A program made the translations under genes and the position numbers. A stretch of DNA of 64,000 nt from Lysobacter firmicutimachus (GTDB lineage: Bacteria > Pseudomonadota > Gammaproteobacteria > Xanthomonadales > Xanthomonadaceae), in the NCBI RefSeq assembly GCF_037027445.1, contig NZ_JBANDL010000002.1, positions 3,534,001 through 3,598,000 of the forward strand. The letters run 5' to 3'. Each line of letters begins with the position of its first letter. Position 1 is the first letter of the stretch. This document shows positions 29,167-39,291 of this stretch, piece by piece. The notes beneath the pieces are model-generated. The model searched no databases and was not told where the DNA came from. It was given only the letters and a program-made list of their open reading frames with translations.

Positions 29167-29704
29167 AGCATCGGCGCGACCGGCGCCGCGCGCGCCCGAT
29201 AGCAGGCGCGGACGTGGCCTCGCAGCGGCGCGAAGACGAACGCCCAGCATCCGTCGCCCGGTCCGCGGACAGCGGACAGCGACGCACGCGAACGCGGGGC
29301 GAACGCGCGTCGCGGTCCGGCCCCGTCCTGCAGTGGCAGGCCGGCGTGGGGGACGGACGAAAGGTTCGGGCCGCTCCGCCGTCCGCCCGTTCGACGCCGC
29401 GCTTGCGACGCCGCGATCGGAGCCCCCGCACCGCAGCCCCCTGGCCCGACGGTCGCGGCACGCCCCGGGGCCCGATGCCGCAACCCCTTTTGCCCCCGGC
29501 TCGTGCGCGTGTACCCGCTTTCGCCGTCGGCGTCGCGAGCCAGGGCGAACGCCACACCCCGATCTTCGTGACGAAGTTCGCAGTATCGCGCTGGAAACCC
29601 CGTCTTTCTGCCCAAAAAGGCGCCTTATCGACGCATCACGTCGCGTTGACGGTGACTCGTGCAGTCCGCAACACTTCTCGCTTGATTCTGATGCGGAAAC
29701 GACC

Positions 29705-30901
29705 ATGCCTTTGACCCTCGGCCTGACCGGAATGGACCCGGCGACGGAGTCTGCGTTGCAGACCGCGTTCAAGGTCGCCAACGCCCAACTGGGCGGGCAC
29801 TGGTCGCTGGTGCCCGAGCAGCAGGCCGATTTCGTCGTGGTCGACATGGACAGCATGTACGGGCCGATGAGCTGGCTGCGCCTGCATGCCTCGGGCAAGT
29901 CGGTGATCGCGCTGACCGCCGCACAGCGCACCCAGGCCGACTTTCTGCTCTCCCATCCGGTGAACACCGATTCGGTACGGCTGCTGCTCGGCGAGATCGC
30001 CGTGCAGAGCGGCCAGTCCCTGCCCGTGGCCGCCCCGACGCCCGCCCCGGTCGACATTCCGCATCAGCCGCGCACCGATCCCACCGCCGCCCTGCCCGAG
30101 GCGGTGGTCGAACTGCTCGAAGCCGACCGCGCCCAGATCCGCGCCGCGCAAGCACCGGCGGCGTCCGCGCCGACCGCAGCGGCGAGCGCTGCACCGACAA
30201 CGGTCGTCCCGGCGCCCGCGGAGCCGGTCGCTGCCGCGGCTTCCGCGCCCACCGCACCGGCGGCCGATGCCGCGCCGGCGCCGATCGCGGCCGCGCCCGT
30301 GGTTCCGCCGGCGGTTCCCTCCGCGGTGCCCAGCATCACCGCCAGCGGCGACGGCCTGCTCGATTGGCTGATGCCGGGCCGCCTGCGCGGCCTGGTGCGC
30401 CTGAACCGCGGCGGCCAAGCGCTGTTGATCGACGCCGACGAACGCAAGTATCACGGTCCGGCGGCGCTCAAGCCGCTCGTCGAGCTGTTCGAACGCGGCT
30501 TCGCCGCAACCGATTTCGAGACCGTGCCCGCCGCGCAATGGCAGGCGGCCGCGACCCAGGCCGGCGCGGCGATGCCGCTGTCGCGCCTGGTCTGGTTCGG
30601 CAACCTGCTTGCCGGCCGCGGCCGCCTCGCGCCCGGCTACGATCCGCAGCGCCGCTATCGCATGACCAAGTGGCCGCAGACCGAACGCGAGTACCCCAAG
30701 CACTTCCGCATCGCCACGGTGATGATGAAGGCGCCGGCGCACCTGGCCGAGATCGCCGAAGCCAGCGGCGTCAGCGAAGCCGAAGTGGCCGATTTCATCA
30801 ACGCCAACCTGGCCACCGGTTTCGCCGAGGCCGAAGGCGATCCGGCGCCGGCCGAAGGCGCCAAGTCCGGCGGCCTGTTCGGCCGCCTGCGCGGCCGCTG
30901 A
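29705..30901 (+). CDS. Conserved hypothetical protein with receiver-like N-terminus and helical C-terminus
   Basis: A 398-residue cytoplasmic protein with three parts. Residues 1-105 look like an alpha/beta receiver-like fold (ADFVVVDMDSMYG, KSVIALTAAQR). Residues 115-215 are an Ala/Pro linker. Residues 220-380 are a folded domain (DWLMPGRLRGLVRLNRGGQALL, RLVWFGNLLAGRGRLAPGYDP) ending in a winged-helix-like stretch with HLAEIAEASGVSEAEVADFIN. I do not recognise a named family. The layout suggests a signalling or regulatory adaptor. It lies 168 bases before dxs. The 538 bases upstream (29167-29704) contain no gene that I can support. Confidence 0.75.
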   Translation: MPLTLGLTGMDPATESALQTAFKVANAQLGGHWSLVPEQQADFVVVDMDSMYGPMSWLRLHASGKSVIALTAAQRTQADFLLSHPVNTDSVRLLLGEIAVQSGQSLPVAAPTPAPVDIPHQPRTDPTAALPEAVVELLEADRAQIRAAQAPAASAPTAAASAAPTTVVPAPAEPVAAAASAPTAPAADAAPAPIAAAPVVPPAVPSAVPSITASGDGLLDWLMPGRLRGLVRLNRGGQALLIDADERKYHGPAALKPLVELFERGFAATDFETVPAAQWQAAATQAGAAMPLSRLVWFGNLLAGRGRLAPGYDPQRRYRMTKWPQTEREYPKHFRIATVMMKAPAHLAEIAEASGVSEAEVADFINANLATGFAEAEGDPAPAEGAKSGGLFGRLRGR

Positions 30902-31069
30902 ACCGCTGCGGCACGGGGTCGCAGTTCCGTTCGCCGCGATCGGCAACGCAAAACGCGGCGTATACGCACGTATTCGGGCGATCCCGCCTGAATGCGGGGA
31001 GTCACGCTTCTTGCTCGCCTCACACGGGGGCGGGACAATGACCGACTAGCTGAACGCCAGATGGTCGTG

Positions 31070-32974
31070 ATGATCGATTCGCAGCGCTACCCGCGTCTTT
31101 CCCGCATCCAGGTTCCCGCCGACCTGCGCCGCTTTCCCGAAGAGGAATTGCCGGCCATCGCGCAGGAACTGCGTGCCTACCTGATCGAGCAGGTCGCCCT
31201 GGTCGGCGGCCATTTCGGCGCCGGTCTGGGCGTGATCGAACTCACCGTCGCCCTGCACTGGCTGTACGAAACGCCGCGCGACCGACTGGTCTGGGACGTG
31301 GGTCACCAAAGTTATCCGCACAAGATCCTCACCGGCCGCCGCGACAGCATCCACACGGTCAAGCAGAAGGACGGCGTCGCGCCGTTCCCCAAGCGCGACG
31401 AATCCGAGTACGACACCTTCGGCGTCGGCCACAGCTCGACCTCGATCTCGGCTGCGCTGGGCATGGCGATCGCGCTCGACCGCCTCGGCGACGAGCGCAA
31501 GGTGGTGGCGGTGATCGGCGACGGCGCGATGACCGCCGGCATGGCGTTCGAAGCGCTGGCGCATGCCGGCGGCCTGGACCCGGAGCCCAACGTTCTGGTG
31601 ATCCTCAACGACAACCAGATGTCGATCTCCGAGAACGTCGGCGGCGTGACCAAGATGCTCGGCCGCCTGACCAGCAGCCGTACGCTCAACGCGATCCGCG
31701 AGGGCGGCAAGAAGCTGCTCGGCGACAAGCGCAAGCCGGCGGCGAAGTTCGTGCGCCGCTGGGAAGAGCATTGGAAGGGCATGTTCGTGCCCTCGACCTT
31801 CTTCGAGGAAGTCGGCTTCCACTACACCGGCCCGATCGACGGCCACGACCTGCCCGCGCTGCTGCATGCGATGAAAACGCTGAAGGGCCTCAAGGGCCCG
31901 CAGCTGCTGCACATCATCACCACCAAGGGCAAAGGCTACGAACTGGCCGAAGACGACCAGATCGGCTACCACGCGGTCGGACCGTTCGACCCGGAGAAGG
32001 GCCTGGTCGCCAAGGCCGGCGCCAAGAAGCCGACCTATACCGATGTTTTCAGCGAGTGGCTGTGCGACATGGCCGCCGCCGACGAGCGTCTGCTCGGGAT
32101 CACCCCGGCGATGCGCGAAGGCTCGGGCCTGGTGCGTTTCAGCAAGGAGTACCCGCAGCGCTACTTCGACGTCGCCATCGCCGAGCAGCACGCGGTGACC
32201 CTGGCCGCGGGCATGGCCTGCGAAGGCGCCAAGCCGGTGGTCGCGATCTACTCGACCTTCCTGCAGCGCGGCTACGACCAACTGGTGCACGACGTCGCGA
32301 TCCAGAATCTCGACGTGCTGTTCGCGATCGACCGCGGCGGCGTGGTCGGCCCCGACGGCGCCACCCACGCCGGCAACCTGGACCTGTCCTACCTGCGTTG
32401 CGTGCCGAACATGGTGGTGATGGCGCCGGCCGACGAGGACGAGTGCCGCAAGATGCTCAGCACCGGCCATCGCTACGAGGGCCCGGCCGCGGTGCGTTAT
32501 CCGCGCGGCACCGGCCCCGGCGCGGCGATCCAGCCGAACCTGGACGTGCTGCCGATCGGCAAGGCCGAACTGCGCCGCCAGGGCGCGCGCATCGCCCTGC
32601 TCGCCTTCGGCGCGATCGTGCCGGCAGCCGAACAGGTCGGCGCCGAACTCGGCCTGACCGTGGTCAACATGCGTTTCGTCAAGCCGCTGGACCGCGAACT
32701 GATTCTGGAACTGGCCAAGACTCACGACGGCTTCGTCACCCTGGAAGACAACGTCGTGGCCGGCGGCGCCGGCAGCGGCGTGGCCGAGTTGCTGTCCGCC
32801 GAAGGCCTGGTCCTGCCGGTGCTGCACCTGGGCCTGCCGGACGAGTTCCAGCATCACGCCAGCCGCGAACAGTTGCTCGCCGAGGCCGGCCTCGACGCGA
32901 GCTCGATCCGCGCCAGCGTGCTCAAGCGTTGGCCGCTGCTGGCCGCGGTGCCGGCGCAGTCGGCGGCGGGCTGA
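31070..32974 (+). CDS. dxs: 1-deoxy-D-xylulose-5-phosphate synthase
   Basis: First enzyme of the MEP isoprenoid pathway: condenses pyruvate and glyceraldehyde 3-phosphate with thiamine diphosphate. It has 634 residues, a normal length. The ThDP/Mg site is [20 protein letters not shown] with [30 protein letters not shown], the transketolase pyrimidine domain with [17 protein letters not shown] (the conserved Glu), and [21 protein letters not shown] are all present. I placed the start at the ATG of [14 protein letters not shown], where xanthomonad homologues begin; ATG 31061 is three codons upstream and neither has a strong ribosome-binding site. A strong terminator follows. Confidence 0.97.
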   Translation: MIDSQRYPRLSRIQVPADLRRFPEEELPAIAQELRAYLIEQVALVGGHFGAGLGVIELTVALHWLYETPRDRLVWDVGHQSYPHKILTGRRDSIHTVKQKDGVAPFPKRDESEYDTFGVGHSSTSISAALGMAIALDRLGDERKVVAVIGDGAMTAGMAFEALAHAGGLDPEPNVLVILNDNQMSISENVGGVTKMLGRLTSSRTLNAIREGGKKLLGDKRKPAAKFVRRWEEHWKGMFVPSTFFEEVGFHYTGPIDGHDLPALLHAMKTLKGLKGPQLLHIITTKGKGYELAEDDQIGYHAVGPFDPEKGLVAKAGAKKPTYTDVFSEWLCDMAAADERLLGITPAMREGSGLVRFSKEYPQRYFDVAIAEQHAVTLAAGMACEGAKPVVAIYSTFLQRGYDQLVHDVAIQNLDVLFAIDRGGVVGPDGATHAGNLDLSYLRCVPNMVVMAPADEDECRKMLSTGHRYEGPAAVRYPRGTGPGAAIQPNLDVLPIGKAELRRQGARIALLAFGAIVPAAEQVGAELGLTVVNMRFVKPLDRELILELAKTHDGFVTLEDNVVAGGAGSGVAELLSAEGLVLPVLHLGLPDEFQHHASREQLLAEAGLDASSIRASVLKRWPLLAAVPAQSAAG

Positions 32975-32995
32975 GTCCCGCGCCGGCTTCGATGC

Positions 32996-33023
32996 AAAAC
33001 GCCCGGCTCGCGCCGGGCGTTTT
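32996..33023 (+). terminator. Intrinsic terminator of dxs
   Basis: AAAACGCCCGGC, loop TCGC, GCCGGGCGTTTT, followed by CGTTT. It lies 21 bases after the dxs stop codon. Confidence 0.92.
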
Positions 33024-33154
33024 CGTTTCGGGAGCGCAGGCAGCGCTCGGTTATTGCCAGTATCGCTGCGGCGGAAGCTTCGGCCGCAACGTTTCTCCTG
33101 GGCGGGAACGGCGCGAACCGCGACCGCGGCACTGCGGCTACAACGCCGCCCCGC

Positions 33155-33487
33155 TCACCCGGCCCAGAACGGCATGGCCGCGAACGCGCTCAACAGCGCG
33201 GCCACCGCGATCTTCGCGCTCGCCTTCGGCGCCATCGTCATCAGCAACGTCCACGCCAGCGCCGACACGATCATCGCAGCGAACCAGAAGATCGGCCCCT
33301 GCGCCCAGCCGCGCTCGTAGACCAGCACGGCGAACATCAGCGCCAGCAGCGCCCAACCCGACGCGCGCAGGACGCGGGCACGCGCGGGCACGAACGCCGC
33401 GCTCGATACCTGACGATGGTGTTTTTCCAGCCCCCGGCTCAGCAGGCACCACGCGGCCACGCCCAGACTCAATCCCAGCCACAGCAT
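33155..33487 (-). CDS. DUF3325-type small membrane protein
   Basis: A 110-residue protein of three or four hydrophobic segments (MLWLGLSLGVAAWCLLS, GWALLALMFAVLVYERG, WFAAMIVSALAWTLLMTMA, IAVAALLSAFAAMPFW). The pattern matches DUF3325, a family found at the end of PepSY-type iron-uptake operons. It starts 11 bases after the PepSY gene on the same strand and should be the last gene of the Fur-controlled unit. The function is unknown beyond the association with siderophore uptake. Confidence 0.82.
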   Translation of the reverse strand: MLWLGLSLGVAAWCLLSRGLEKHHRQVSSAAFVPARARVLRASGWALLALMFAVLVYERGWAQGPIFWFAAMIVSALAWTLLMTMAPKASAKIAVAALLSAFAAMPFWAG

Positions 33488-33498
33488 GCGCGCGCTCC

Positions 33499-35067
33499 TC
33501 AGCGATCCGCCAACGCCGGCTCGGCGACGCGTTCGCGCCGCGACGCCGCCTGCGCCGGACGGCGCGCCTTGAGCAGACCGTGGCGCGCCAGCAACGCGAA
33601 CCCGGCCGCCAGCGCCACCGCGGTCAGGTCGACCGCCGCCAGCGTCCATTCGCCGCGGCCGATCGTCGCCAGCAGGTGACTGCGCGGCGCGGTGGCGAAG
33701 TTGACCAGCGGAATCAGCGCGAACGCGACCGCGTTGAGCGCGAAGAATTGCGTCCAGCCGCGCTTGTGCACCGCCGGAATCGCCGCGTACAGCGTCGCCG
33801 CGATCCACACCGCGCAGAACACGCTGATCTCGGCCTTCGAACGCGCCAGCGCATCGGCCGGAATCATCCGGTTGGCGATCACCATCGCCGCGCTGGCCAA
33901 GGGCATGCCGCCGACCACGCCGAGGTTCAACGCCTGCACCAGACCATAGCCCGACAAGCGACCGGCCTCGGCGATCTTCTTCGCCCGCTTGCCGACCCAG
34001 ACCTGCATGCCGCTGGCGATCATCACGCAACCGGCGAGGCCCATGACGAAGTACAGCCAGCGCAACGCACTGCCGCCCCATTGCGCCATGTGCATGCCGC
34101 CGAGGAAGGTGTAGGTCTTGTAGCCGGGCCCGAAGGCGCCGGTCTCGTGCAGCAGCTTGCCGTCGTTGGCGTCGTAGAACACCTGGTCGAAATTCCAGGC
34201 CACGTCGCGGCTGTGGTCGCCGCCGAAGGAGATGGTCGCGCTGGTGTCGTCGGGATGATGCACGCTGACCCAGGTGAGCGGCTGGCCCAGGCGCCGGCGC
34301 GCGTCGTCGACCAGGCGGTCGATCGGGTAGATCGCCGTCAGCGGCTTGCCGGTTTCCGCGCGCTCGTAGCTGTCGGCGGCTTCGGCGTAGAACGTCTCGG
34401 CGTTGCCTTCGTAGGCGGCGAACAGCCCGGCCGGCATGTAATTGGCGACGAAGATCGCCACGCCGGTGTAGGCGATCATCAGGTGGAACGGCAGGCCGAG
34501 CACGCCGGTGAGGTTGTGCCCGTCGAGCCAGGCGCGCTGGCCGCCGGCCCGGGGCCGGAAGGTGAAGAAATCCTTGAAGATGCGCTTATGGATCACGATG
34601 CCGGTCAGGATCGCGATCAGCATGAACATGCCCGCCAGGCCGACGATGTACATGCCCCAGGTCGGTGAATGCAGGTTGAAGTGCAAGGTGAAGAAGAATT
34701 CGCCGCCGGCGGTTTCCGGCACCTTCTTGCCGGTGACCGGATCCAGGCTGATCAGGTCCGGATCGCCGGCGTCGTAGTACACGCCGGCGTCCAGAGTCTT
34801 GCTGCGCTCGCCGGGCAAGGTCACGTAGTAGGCGTGCGGATGCGGCTTGGCGATCTTCTGCAATCGCTCGACCGCGCCCTGCAGGCTGGGCGCCGGCGCG
34901 GTCGGCGCGCGCTCCTGGCCGTGCAGCGAAGGCTGCATCCAGTAGGTCAGTTCCTTGTCGAAACAGGCGATGGTGCCGCCGACGAAGATCACGAACAACA
35001 GCCAGCCGATCAGCAGTCCGGCCCAGGTGTGCAGCCAGGCCATGGCCTGGGAGAAGCTGTTTTTCAT
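33499..35067 (-). CDS. PepSY-associated TM-helix protein (iron-uptake-linked reductase-like)
   Basis: A 522-residue inner-membrane protein. The N-terminus MKNSFSQAMAWLHTWAGLLIGWLLF is the typical PepSY_TM first helix with its His. Further helices lie near 140-160, 190-215, 335-360, and four more in the last 150 residues. Several His residues in and near helices (LHTWAGL, FFFTLHFNLHSPTWGMY, WLDGHNLTGVLGLPFH, LGGMHMAQWGG) suggest haem binding, as in FsrB-like siderophore reductases. It lies between DUF3649 and DUF3325 genes, 10 and 11 bases away. Probable role: electron supply for ferric siderophore reduction at the inner membrane (inference). Confidence 0.9.
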   Translation of the reverse strand: MKNSFSQAMAWLHTWAGLLIGWLLFVIFVGGTIACFDKELTYWMQPSLHGQERAPTAPAPSLQGAVERLQKIAKPHPHAYYVTLPGERSKTLDAGVYYDAGDPDLISLDPVTGKKVPETAGGEFFFTLHFNLHSPTWGMYIVGLAGMFMLIAILTGIVIHKRIFKDFFTFRPRAGGQRAWLDGHNLTGVLGLPFHLMIAYTGVAIFVANYMPAGLFAAYEGNAETFYAEAADSYERAETGKPLTAIYPIDRLVDDARRRLGQPLTWVSVHHPDDTSATISFGGDHSRDVAWNFDQVFYDANDGKLLHETGAFGPGYKTYTFLGGMHMAQWGGSALRWLYFVMGLAGCVMIASGMQVWVGKRAKKIAEAGRLSGYGLVQALNLGVVGGMPLASAAMVIANRMIPADALARSKAEISVFCAVWIAATLYAAIPAVHKRGWTQFFALNAVAFALIPLVNFATAPRSHLLATIGRGEWTLAAVDLTAVALAAGFALLARHGLLKARRPAQAASRRERVAEPALADR

Positions 35068-35077
35068 CTCGGTGGCC

Positions 35078-35443
35078 TCACGTGGGCGGCACGGCGGAGC
35101 CGGGGAACAGGGCCGCGGCGCCGCACAGCTTGGCCGCCCACAACAGCACGGCCGTCGCCAGCGCCGGCGCCCAGCAGGCGCGCCAGGCGCTGCGCGCGGC
35201 GAAGGCGTACATCGCCACGCCGCACCAGACGAAGAAACTCAGCAGGCTGGCCGCGACCACCCGGTCGACGCGCGGAAACGGCAGGGCCACGCTGAGCAAG
35301 GCGGTGCTGGCGTAAGCGAAAAAATAGCCGATGACGATCGCCGCGAAAGCGCGCGCCGCGACCGCGCCGCGGTAGCGCCAGGACAAGGCCGGGCGCGGCT
35401 TGCGCGCGCGCGGCGGGGCCGGATTGGCTAGGGTGTCGGTCAT
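35078..35443 (-). CDS. DUF3649-type small membrane protein
   Basis: A 121-residue protein with a basic, Pro-rich start and three hydrophobic segments (RAFAAIVIGYFFAYASTALLS, VVAASLLSFFVWCGVAMYAF, WAPALATAVLLWAAKLCG). This matches DUF3649, a family always seen beside PepSY_TM and DUF3325 genes in iron-regulated operons. I chose the ATG at 35441-35443 (MTDTLANPAP) instead of an upstream ATG at 35464. It is the first gene of the operon and has a candidate Fur site about 95 bases upstream. Confidence 0.82.
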   Translation of the reverse strand: MTDTLANPAPPRARKPRPALSWRYRGAVAARAFAAIVIGYFFAYASTALLSVALPFPRVDRVVAASLLSFFVWCGVAMYAFAARSAWRACWAPALATAVLLWAAKLCGAAALFPGSAVPPT

Positions 35444-35535
35444 GGCGCTGGGCAGGGCGTCCACCCGCGCCCATAACGGCGATCGCGGCGGGGTGACGTT
35501 TGGGCGATGCGGAGCGGGCGAGGCTTCAGTCTAAT

Positions 35536-35556
35536 TGGCAATAGTTCTCATTTGCA
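35536..35556 (-). promoter_or_regulatory. Candidate Fur box upstream of the DUF3649-PepSY-DUF3325 operon
   Basis: Read on the minus strand the site is TGCAAATGAGAACTATTGCCA. It contains the AATGAGAA-type hexamer blocks of gammaproteobacterial Fur sites and is AT-rich within GC-rich DNA. Its place, about 95 bases before the first gene of an iron-type operon, supports iron repression. The TraB/GumN gene on the plus strand is 150 bases away and less likely the target. Confidence 0.65.
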
Positions 35557-35707
35557 AACCGCAGCAGCGGCGGCGAGACCCGGATGTACGTTCCTGGACG
35601 CAGTCGATCTTGCCGGCCCGGTCCGGTTACAGATCGCCACACCGGTCGCGCCCGCGACCGGCTACGATCCGCTTTCGCCGCGTCCCTCATCCCCCGGAGC
35701 GCTTCGC

Positions 35708-36706
35708 ATGCGCCGTTCCCTGTTCGCCCTGCTGCTGTTGGCCCTGGCCCCGAGCGTCGTCCCGGCGCAGACGGCCGCGCCGGCGGCCGACACAATCCGC
35801 GACCTGGACACCCTGGTCGTCACCGGCGAACAGCCCGGGCCCGGCATGTGGAAAGTGGTGCGCGGCGGCCACGTGCTGTGGATCCTCGGCACGGTCAGCC
35901 CGTTGCCCAAGAACATGACCTGGCTGTCGCGCGACGTCGAGGCGGCGATCGCCGAGTCGCAGGCGGTGATCGCTCCGCCCTCGGTCAATTTCGATACCGA
36001 CCTGGGCATGCTGCGCACGATGATGTTGATTCCGACCGCGCTGAAGGCGCGCAAGAATCCCGACGGCAAGACCCTGCAGGACGTCGTCCCGGCCGACCTG
36101 TACGCACGCTGGTCGGCGCTGAAGGCGCGCTACATCGGCCGCGACGGCGGGGTGGAGAAGTGGCGGCCGATCTTCGCCGCGCAGGAACTCTACGAAGCGG
36201 CGATCGAGCGCTCGGGCATGAGCCTGAAGGGCGTGGTCAAGCCGGTGGTCGACCAGGCCGCCAAGCGCCACGGCGTGCCGGTGCTGGAGGCACGGGTCGC
36301 GCTCAAGATCGCCGACCCCAAGGCGGCGCTGAAGGAATTCGGCGCCAGCGCGCTGGACGATCGCGAGTGTTTCGCCAAGACCCTGAGCCGGATCGAGGGC
36401 GACCTGGAATCGATGCGCGCGCGCGGCAACGCCTGGGCGATCGGCGACATCGCCGCGTTGCGCAGCCTGCCGCAGGGCGACCAGTACCGCACCTGCATGG
36501 AAGCACTGGCCGCGACCGGCGTCGCCCATCGCCTGGGCTTCGCCGACCTGCGCGAACGCGTCGCCGCGACCTGGCTGGAACGCGCATTGGATTCGCTGGC
36601 CGAGAACCGCAGCACCTTCGCCACCCTGCCGGTGTCGGATCTGCTGGAAAGCGGCGGCCTGCTCGACAAGCTGCGCGCCCAGGGCTACACGGTCGAGGAC
36701 CCTTGA
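35708..36706 (+). CDS. TraB/GumN-family exported protein
   Basis: A 332-residue protein with signal peptide MRRSLFALLLLALAPSVVPAQ. The TraB/GumN domain starts with the conserved GHVLWILGTVSPLPKNMTWL, which carries the His and GT motif of the family, and includes GVPVLEARVALKIADPKAALK and the C-terminal RSTFATLPVSDLLESGGLLDKL. In Xanthomonas gumN ends the xanthan cluster; family members are proposed metalloproteases (Tiki-like), not proven for bacterial ones. It is not next to exopolysaccharide genes here. The ATG at 35708 is chosen because the signal peptide follows. Confidence 0.85.
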   Translation: MRRSLFALLLLALAPSVVPAQTAAPAADTIRDLDTLVVTGEQPGPGMWKVVRGGHVLWILGTVSPLPKNMTWLSRDVEAAIAESQAVIAPPSVNFDTDLGMLRTMMLIPTALKARKNPDGKTLQDVVPADLYARWSALKARYIGRDGGVEKWRPIFAAQELYEAAIERSGMSLKGVVKPVVDQAAKRHGVPVLEARVALKIADPKAALKEFGASALDDRECFAKTLSRIEGDLESMRARGNAWAIGDIAALRSLPQGDQYRTCMEALAATGVAHRLGFADLRERVAATWLERALDSLAENRSTFATLPVSDLLESGGLLDKLRAQGYTVEDP

Positions 36707-36738
36707 ACGACGACGCCCACGCGTGAGCGGCTGCGCGC

Positions 36739-39291
36739 TCAGGCGCGCAGCCGACGCACCAGGCCACGGTCGCCGTCGACCTCGATTTCCTCGCCGTCGA
36801 CCAGGCCCGCCAACACGCCGGGCAGGTTGGCCACCGCCGGAATGCCGAATTCGCGCGCGACGATCGCGCCGTGCGAAAGATAGCCGCCGGTCTCCATGAC
36901 CAACGCCGCCGCGCGCAGGAACAGCGGCGTCCACGCCGGGTCGGTGCTCGGCGCCACCAGGATCTCGCCCGCCGCCAGCGCCGCGCCTTCGCGCGGGTCG
37001 CGCACGATCCGCGCGCGGCCGCGCGCGCGGCCGGCGCCGATCGGCGTTCCGCTCCAATCGCCCTCGCCCGCCGCAACGCACACCGGCTCGGGCGACAACA
37101 CAGGCGCGCTGCCGTGTTCGACCACCAGCTCGAGTTCGGCCTGCCGCGCCTGCCGCCCACGCAGCTCGCGCCGGCTCAGCGCCCGCATCCGCGCGTGCGC
37201 CGGTGCGAGCCGGCCATCGGCGAGCGCGCACCATTCCTCGGCGTCGAGTTCGAACGCGTCCTCGGCCCGCTCCAGCGCGCCGCGCTCGCAGGCGCGCTCG
37301 CCCAACTTCAGCGCCAACCGGCGCAACGCTTCGAAATACGCCATCAACGCGCTGCGCGCGGCCTCGCGCTGGTTGCTGTCGCGCGCGGCGCTACGCAAAA
37401 GATAGTTCAGCGCCGGCCGTTGCCAGGCCGGCAAGCGCCCGCGCAGGCGTTGCCGCGCCGACGCGCCGGCCTCGCGCTGGCGCCGGCGCAGCGCTTCGGC
37501 ATCGCTGCCGAGCAGGGCCAGGATCTGTTCGAACAGATACCGCGGCTGCTCACGCCAACGCGCACGACGCAGATAACTCTCGGCGACCGCGCGATGGCCG
37601 TAGCGATCGAGAAACGCCGCGAATTCGCTGCGGAACGCGCTGTCCTGCGGCAAGGCTTCGCGCCAGGCCGCATCGTCCCGCCTGCCGTTGCGCAGCCAGG
37701 CCAGCACGGTCGGCTCGGCCGCGGCGGTCGCCGCCAGCGCCATCAACTCGTAGCCCTGGCGCGCGGTCGTGCTCGGCTCGCCGCCGGCCAGCAAGGCCGC
37801 CGCCAAGGCCTGCCCTTCGCCCGGGCAGTACTTCTCGATCAAGTCGACCAGACCAGCGAGGCTGCCGCCGGCCGAGCCCTGCAGGAAGAACAATTCGTCG
37901 GCCCGGCGCACCTGCTCGGTGTGCTCGCGCAGACGCTGGGCCAAGGCGCGATCGCCCTGGCTCAGGTCTTGCTCGCGCCACCGTTTCGCGCAGGCCAGCG
38001 CGGCGGCGACATCGCGCCCGGCGCGGCGGCGGCGCGCCGCGGAACGGCGCAGATATCTCAACAGGCGAGCGCCCCGGCGCAGACGGTCGCGCCAGCCCGG
38101 CGCCGGCACGGCGATCTCGGGCAGGCGGCCGCCGATCAAGGCGTTGATCGCCGCCGGCGCGATGCCGTAAGCGTCGTAGCCTTCCCACTGGATCAGCGAG
38201 GCCTCCAGATAGACCCGCCCGTGATGCAGCCCCGCATGCGGCACGCCATCCAGCACGGGGTAACCGCCGAGTTCGTAGCCGGCGGTGAGCATGCGGTCGG
38301 CGGCCACGGCATAGATCGACCAGTCCATCGCCGACAGCGGCTCGGGCAGGATTTCGCGGGTGTTGCCGCGAGTCCACAGCGCCGCTTGCGTGCGCAACGC
38401 GGGATAGGTGTGGCGCGCGCCGGCGGTGATCGGCCGCGCCTGTACGATCCACACCCGCGCGCCGTCCCAGACCCACTCCACATCGTAGTGCGGCCGGGCG
38501 AAGTCGAGCGCGCGCGCCGCGTCCATGGCCAGGGACGCGACCTGTTGCGATTGCTCGGGCGTCAGCACCGCCTGCGCGCCCTGCTCGGCGGGCGTGTCGG
38601 CCAGTTCGGTGCCGCCTTCGGCGCGGGCGCGGGTGTAGTGGCGCTTGGCGCCGATCCGCCGCTGCAGCGGCGAGACACGTTGCTCGATGCGATCGTAGTG
38701 CAGCAGGTACTCGTCGACGTCGGCCTGGCCGCCGACCAGGGCCTCGCCCAGGCCCCAATGCGCGTTGACCGCAACGCGGTCCTCGCGCCCCGAACGCGGG
38801 TCGCGGGTGAAGACCACGCCCGAGGCCAGCGCCGGCAGCAGCGGCATGACCACCACCGCCATCGCCGTGTCTTCGCCGTCGAGGCCGAAACGCTCGCGGT
38901 AAGCGCGCGCGGCCGGCGTGCGAGCCGAATCCCAGACCTCGGCCACGGCCCGCGCCAACGCGTCCAGGCCAAGCACGTTGAGGCAGGATCGGTGGATACC
39001 GGCAAACGAAGCCTGCGTCGAATCCTCCTGGGGCGCCGAGGAGCGCACCGCCAGCGCGCGCTCGAGCCAGCCGCGCCGGGCCAGTTCCTCGGCCAGCCGC
39101 GCGCGCAACGCCGCATCGACGGGATCGCCCGACGCACGATCGCGGCTGGCCGCGGCGGCGATCACGAAGCCGGAGGGCACCGCGATGCCCAGCCGGGCCA
39201 TGCGCCCGAGCTGCCAGCCCTTGCCGCCGGCCACGGCCGCTCCGGCCGCGGCCGCCTCGCTCCAGTCCAGCACGGCGGCAGGCGCGTTCAT
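36739..39291 (-). CDS. Rifampicin-phosphotransferase-like PEP-utilising dikinase
   Basis: An 850-residue protein with the layout of rifampicin phosphotransferase (RPH, about 865 residues). The ATP-binding PPDK_N domain (about 1-320) has GGKGWQLGRMARLGIAVPSGF, AVRSSAPQEDSTQASFAGIH, GVVFTRDPRSG and WIVQARPIT. The middle region (about 330-745) is variable and helical. The C-terminal swivelling phosphohistidine domain has ETGGYLSHGAIVAREFGIPA with the acceptor His at about H807. The PEP/pyruvate-binding barrel of true PEP synthase is absent, which favours an antibiotic kinase type over central metabolism. The start overlaps the tetR gene by four bases. The substrate is not shown by the sequence; it may be a natural product instead of rifampicin. 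Confidence 0.85.
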   Translation of the reverse strand: MNAPAAVLDWSEAAAAGAAVAGGKGWQLGRMARLGIAVPSGFVIAAAASRDRASGDPVDAALRARLAEELARRGWLERALAVRSSAPQEDSTQASFAGIHRSCLNVLGLDALARAVAEVWDSARTPAARAYRERFGLDGEDTAMAVVVMPLLPALASGVVFTRDPRSGREDRVAVNAHWGLGEALVGGQADVDEYLLHYDRIEQRVSPLQRRIGAKRHYTRARAEGGTELADTPAEQGAQAVLTPEQSQQVASLAMDAARALDFARPHYDVEWVWDGARVWIVQARPITAGARHTYPALRTQAALWTRGNTREILPEPLSAMDWSIYAVAADRMLTAGYELGGYPVLDGVPHAGLHHGRVYLEASLIQWEGYDAYGIAPAAINALIGGRLPEIAVPAPGWRDRLRRGARLLRYLRRSAARRRRAGRDVAAALACAKRWREQDLSQGDRALAQRLREHTEQVRRADELFFLQGSAGGSLAGLVDLIEKYCPGEGQALAAALLAGGEPSTTARQGYELMALAATAAAEPTVLAWLRNGRRDDAAWREALPQDSAFRSEFAAFLDRYGHRAVAESYLRRARWREQPRYLFEQILALLGSDAEALRRRQREAGASARQRLRGRLPAWQRPALNYLLRSAARDSNQREAARSALMAYFEALRRLALKLGERACERGALERAEDAFELDAEEWCALADGRLAPAHARMRALSRRELRGRQARQAELELVVEHGSAPVLSPEPVCVAAGEGDWSGTPIGAGRARGRARIVRDPREGAALAAGEILVAPSTDPAWTPLFLRAAALVMETGGYLSHGAIVAREFGIPAVANLPGVLAGLVDGEEIEVDGDRGLVRRLRA

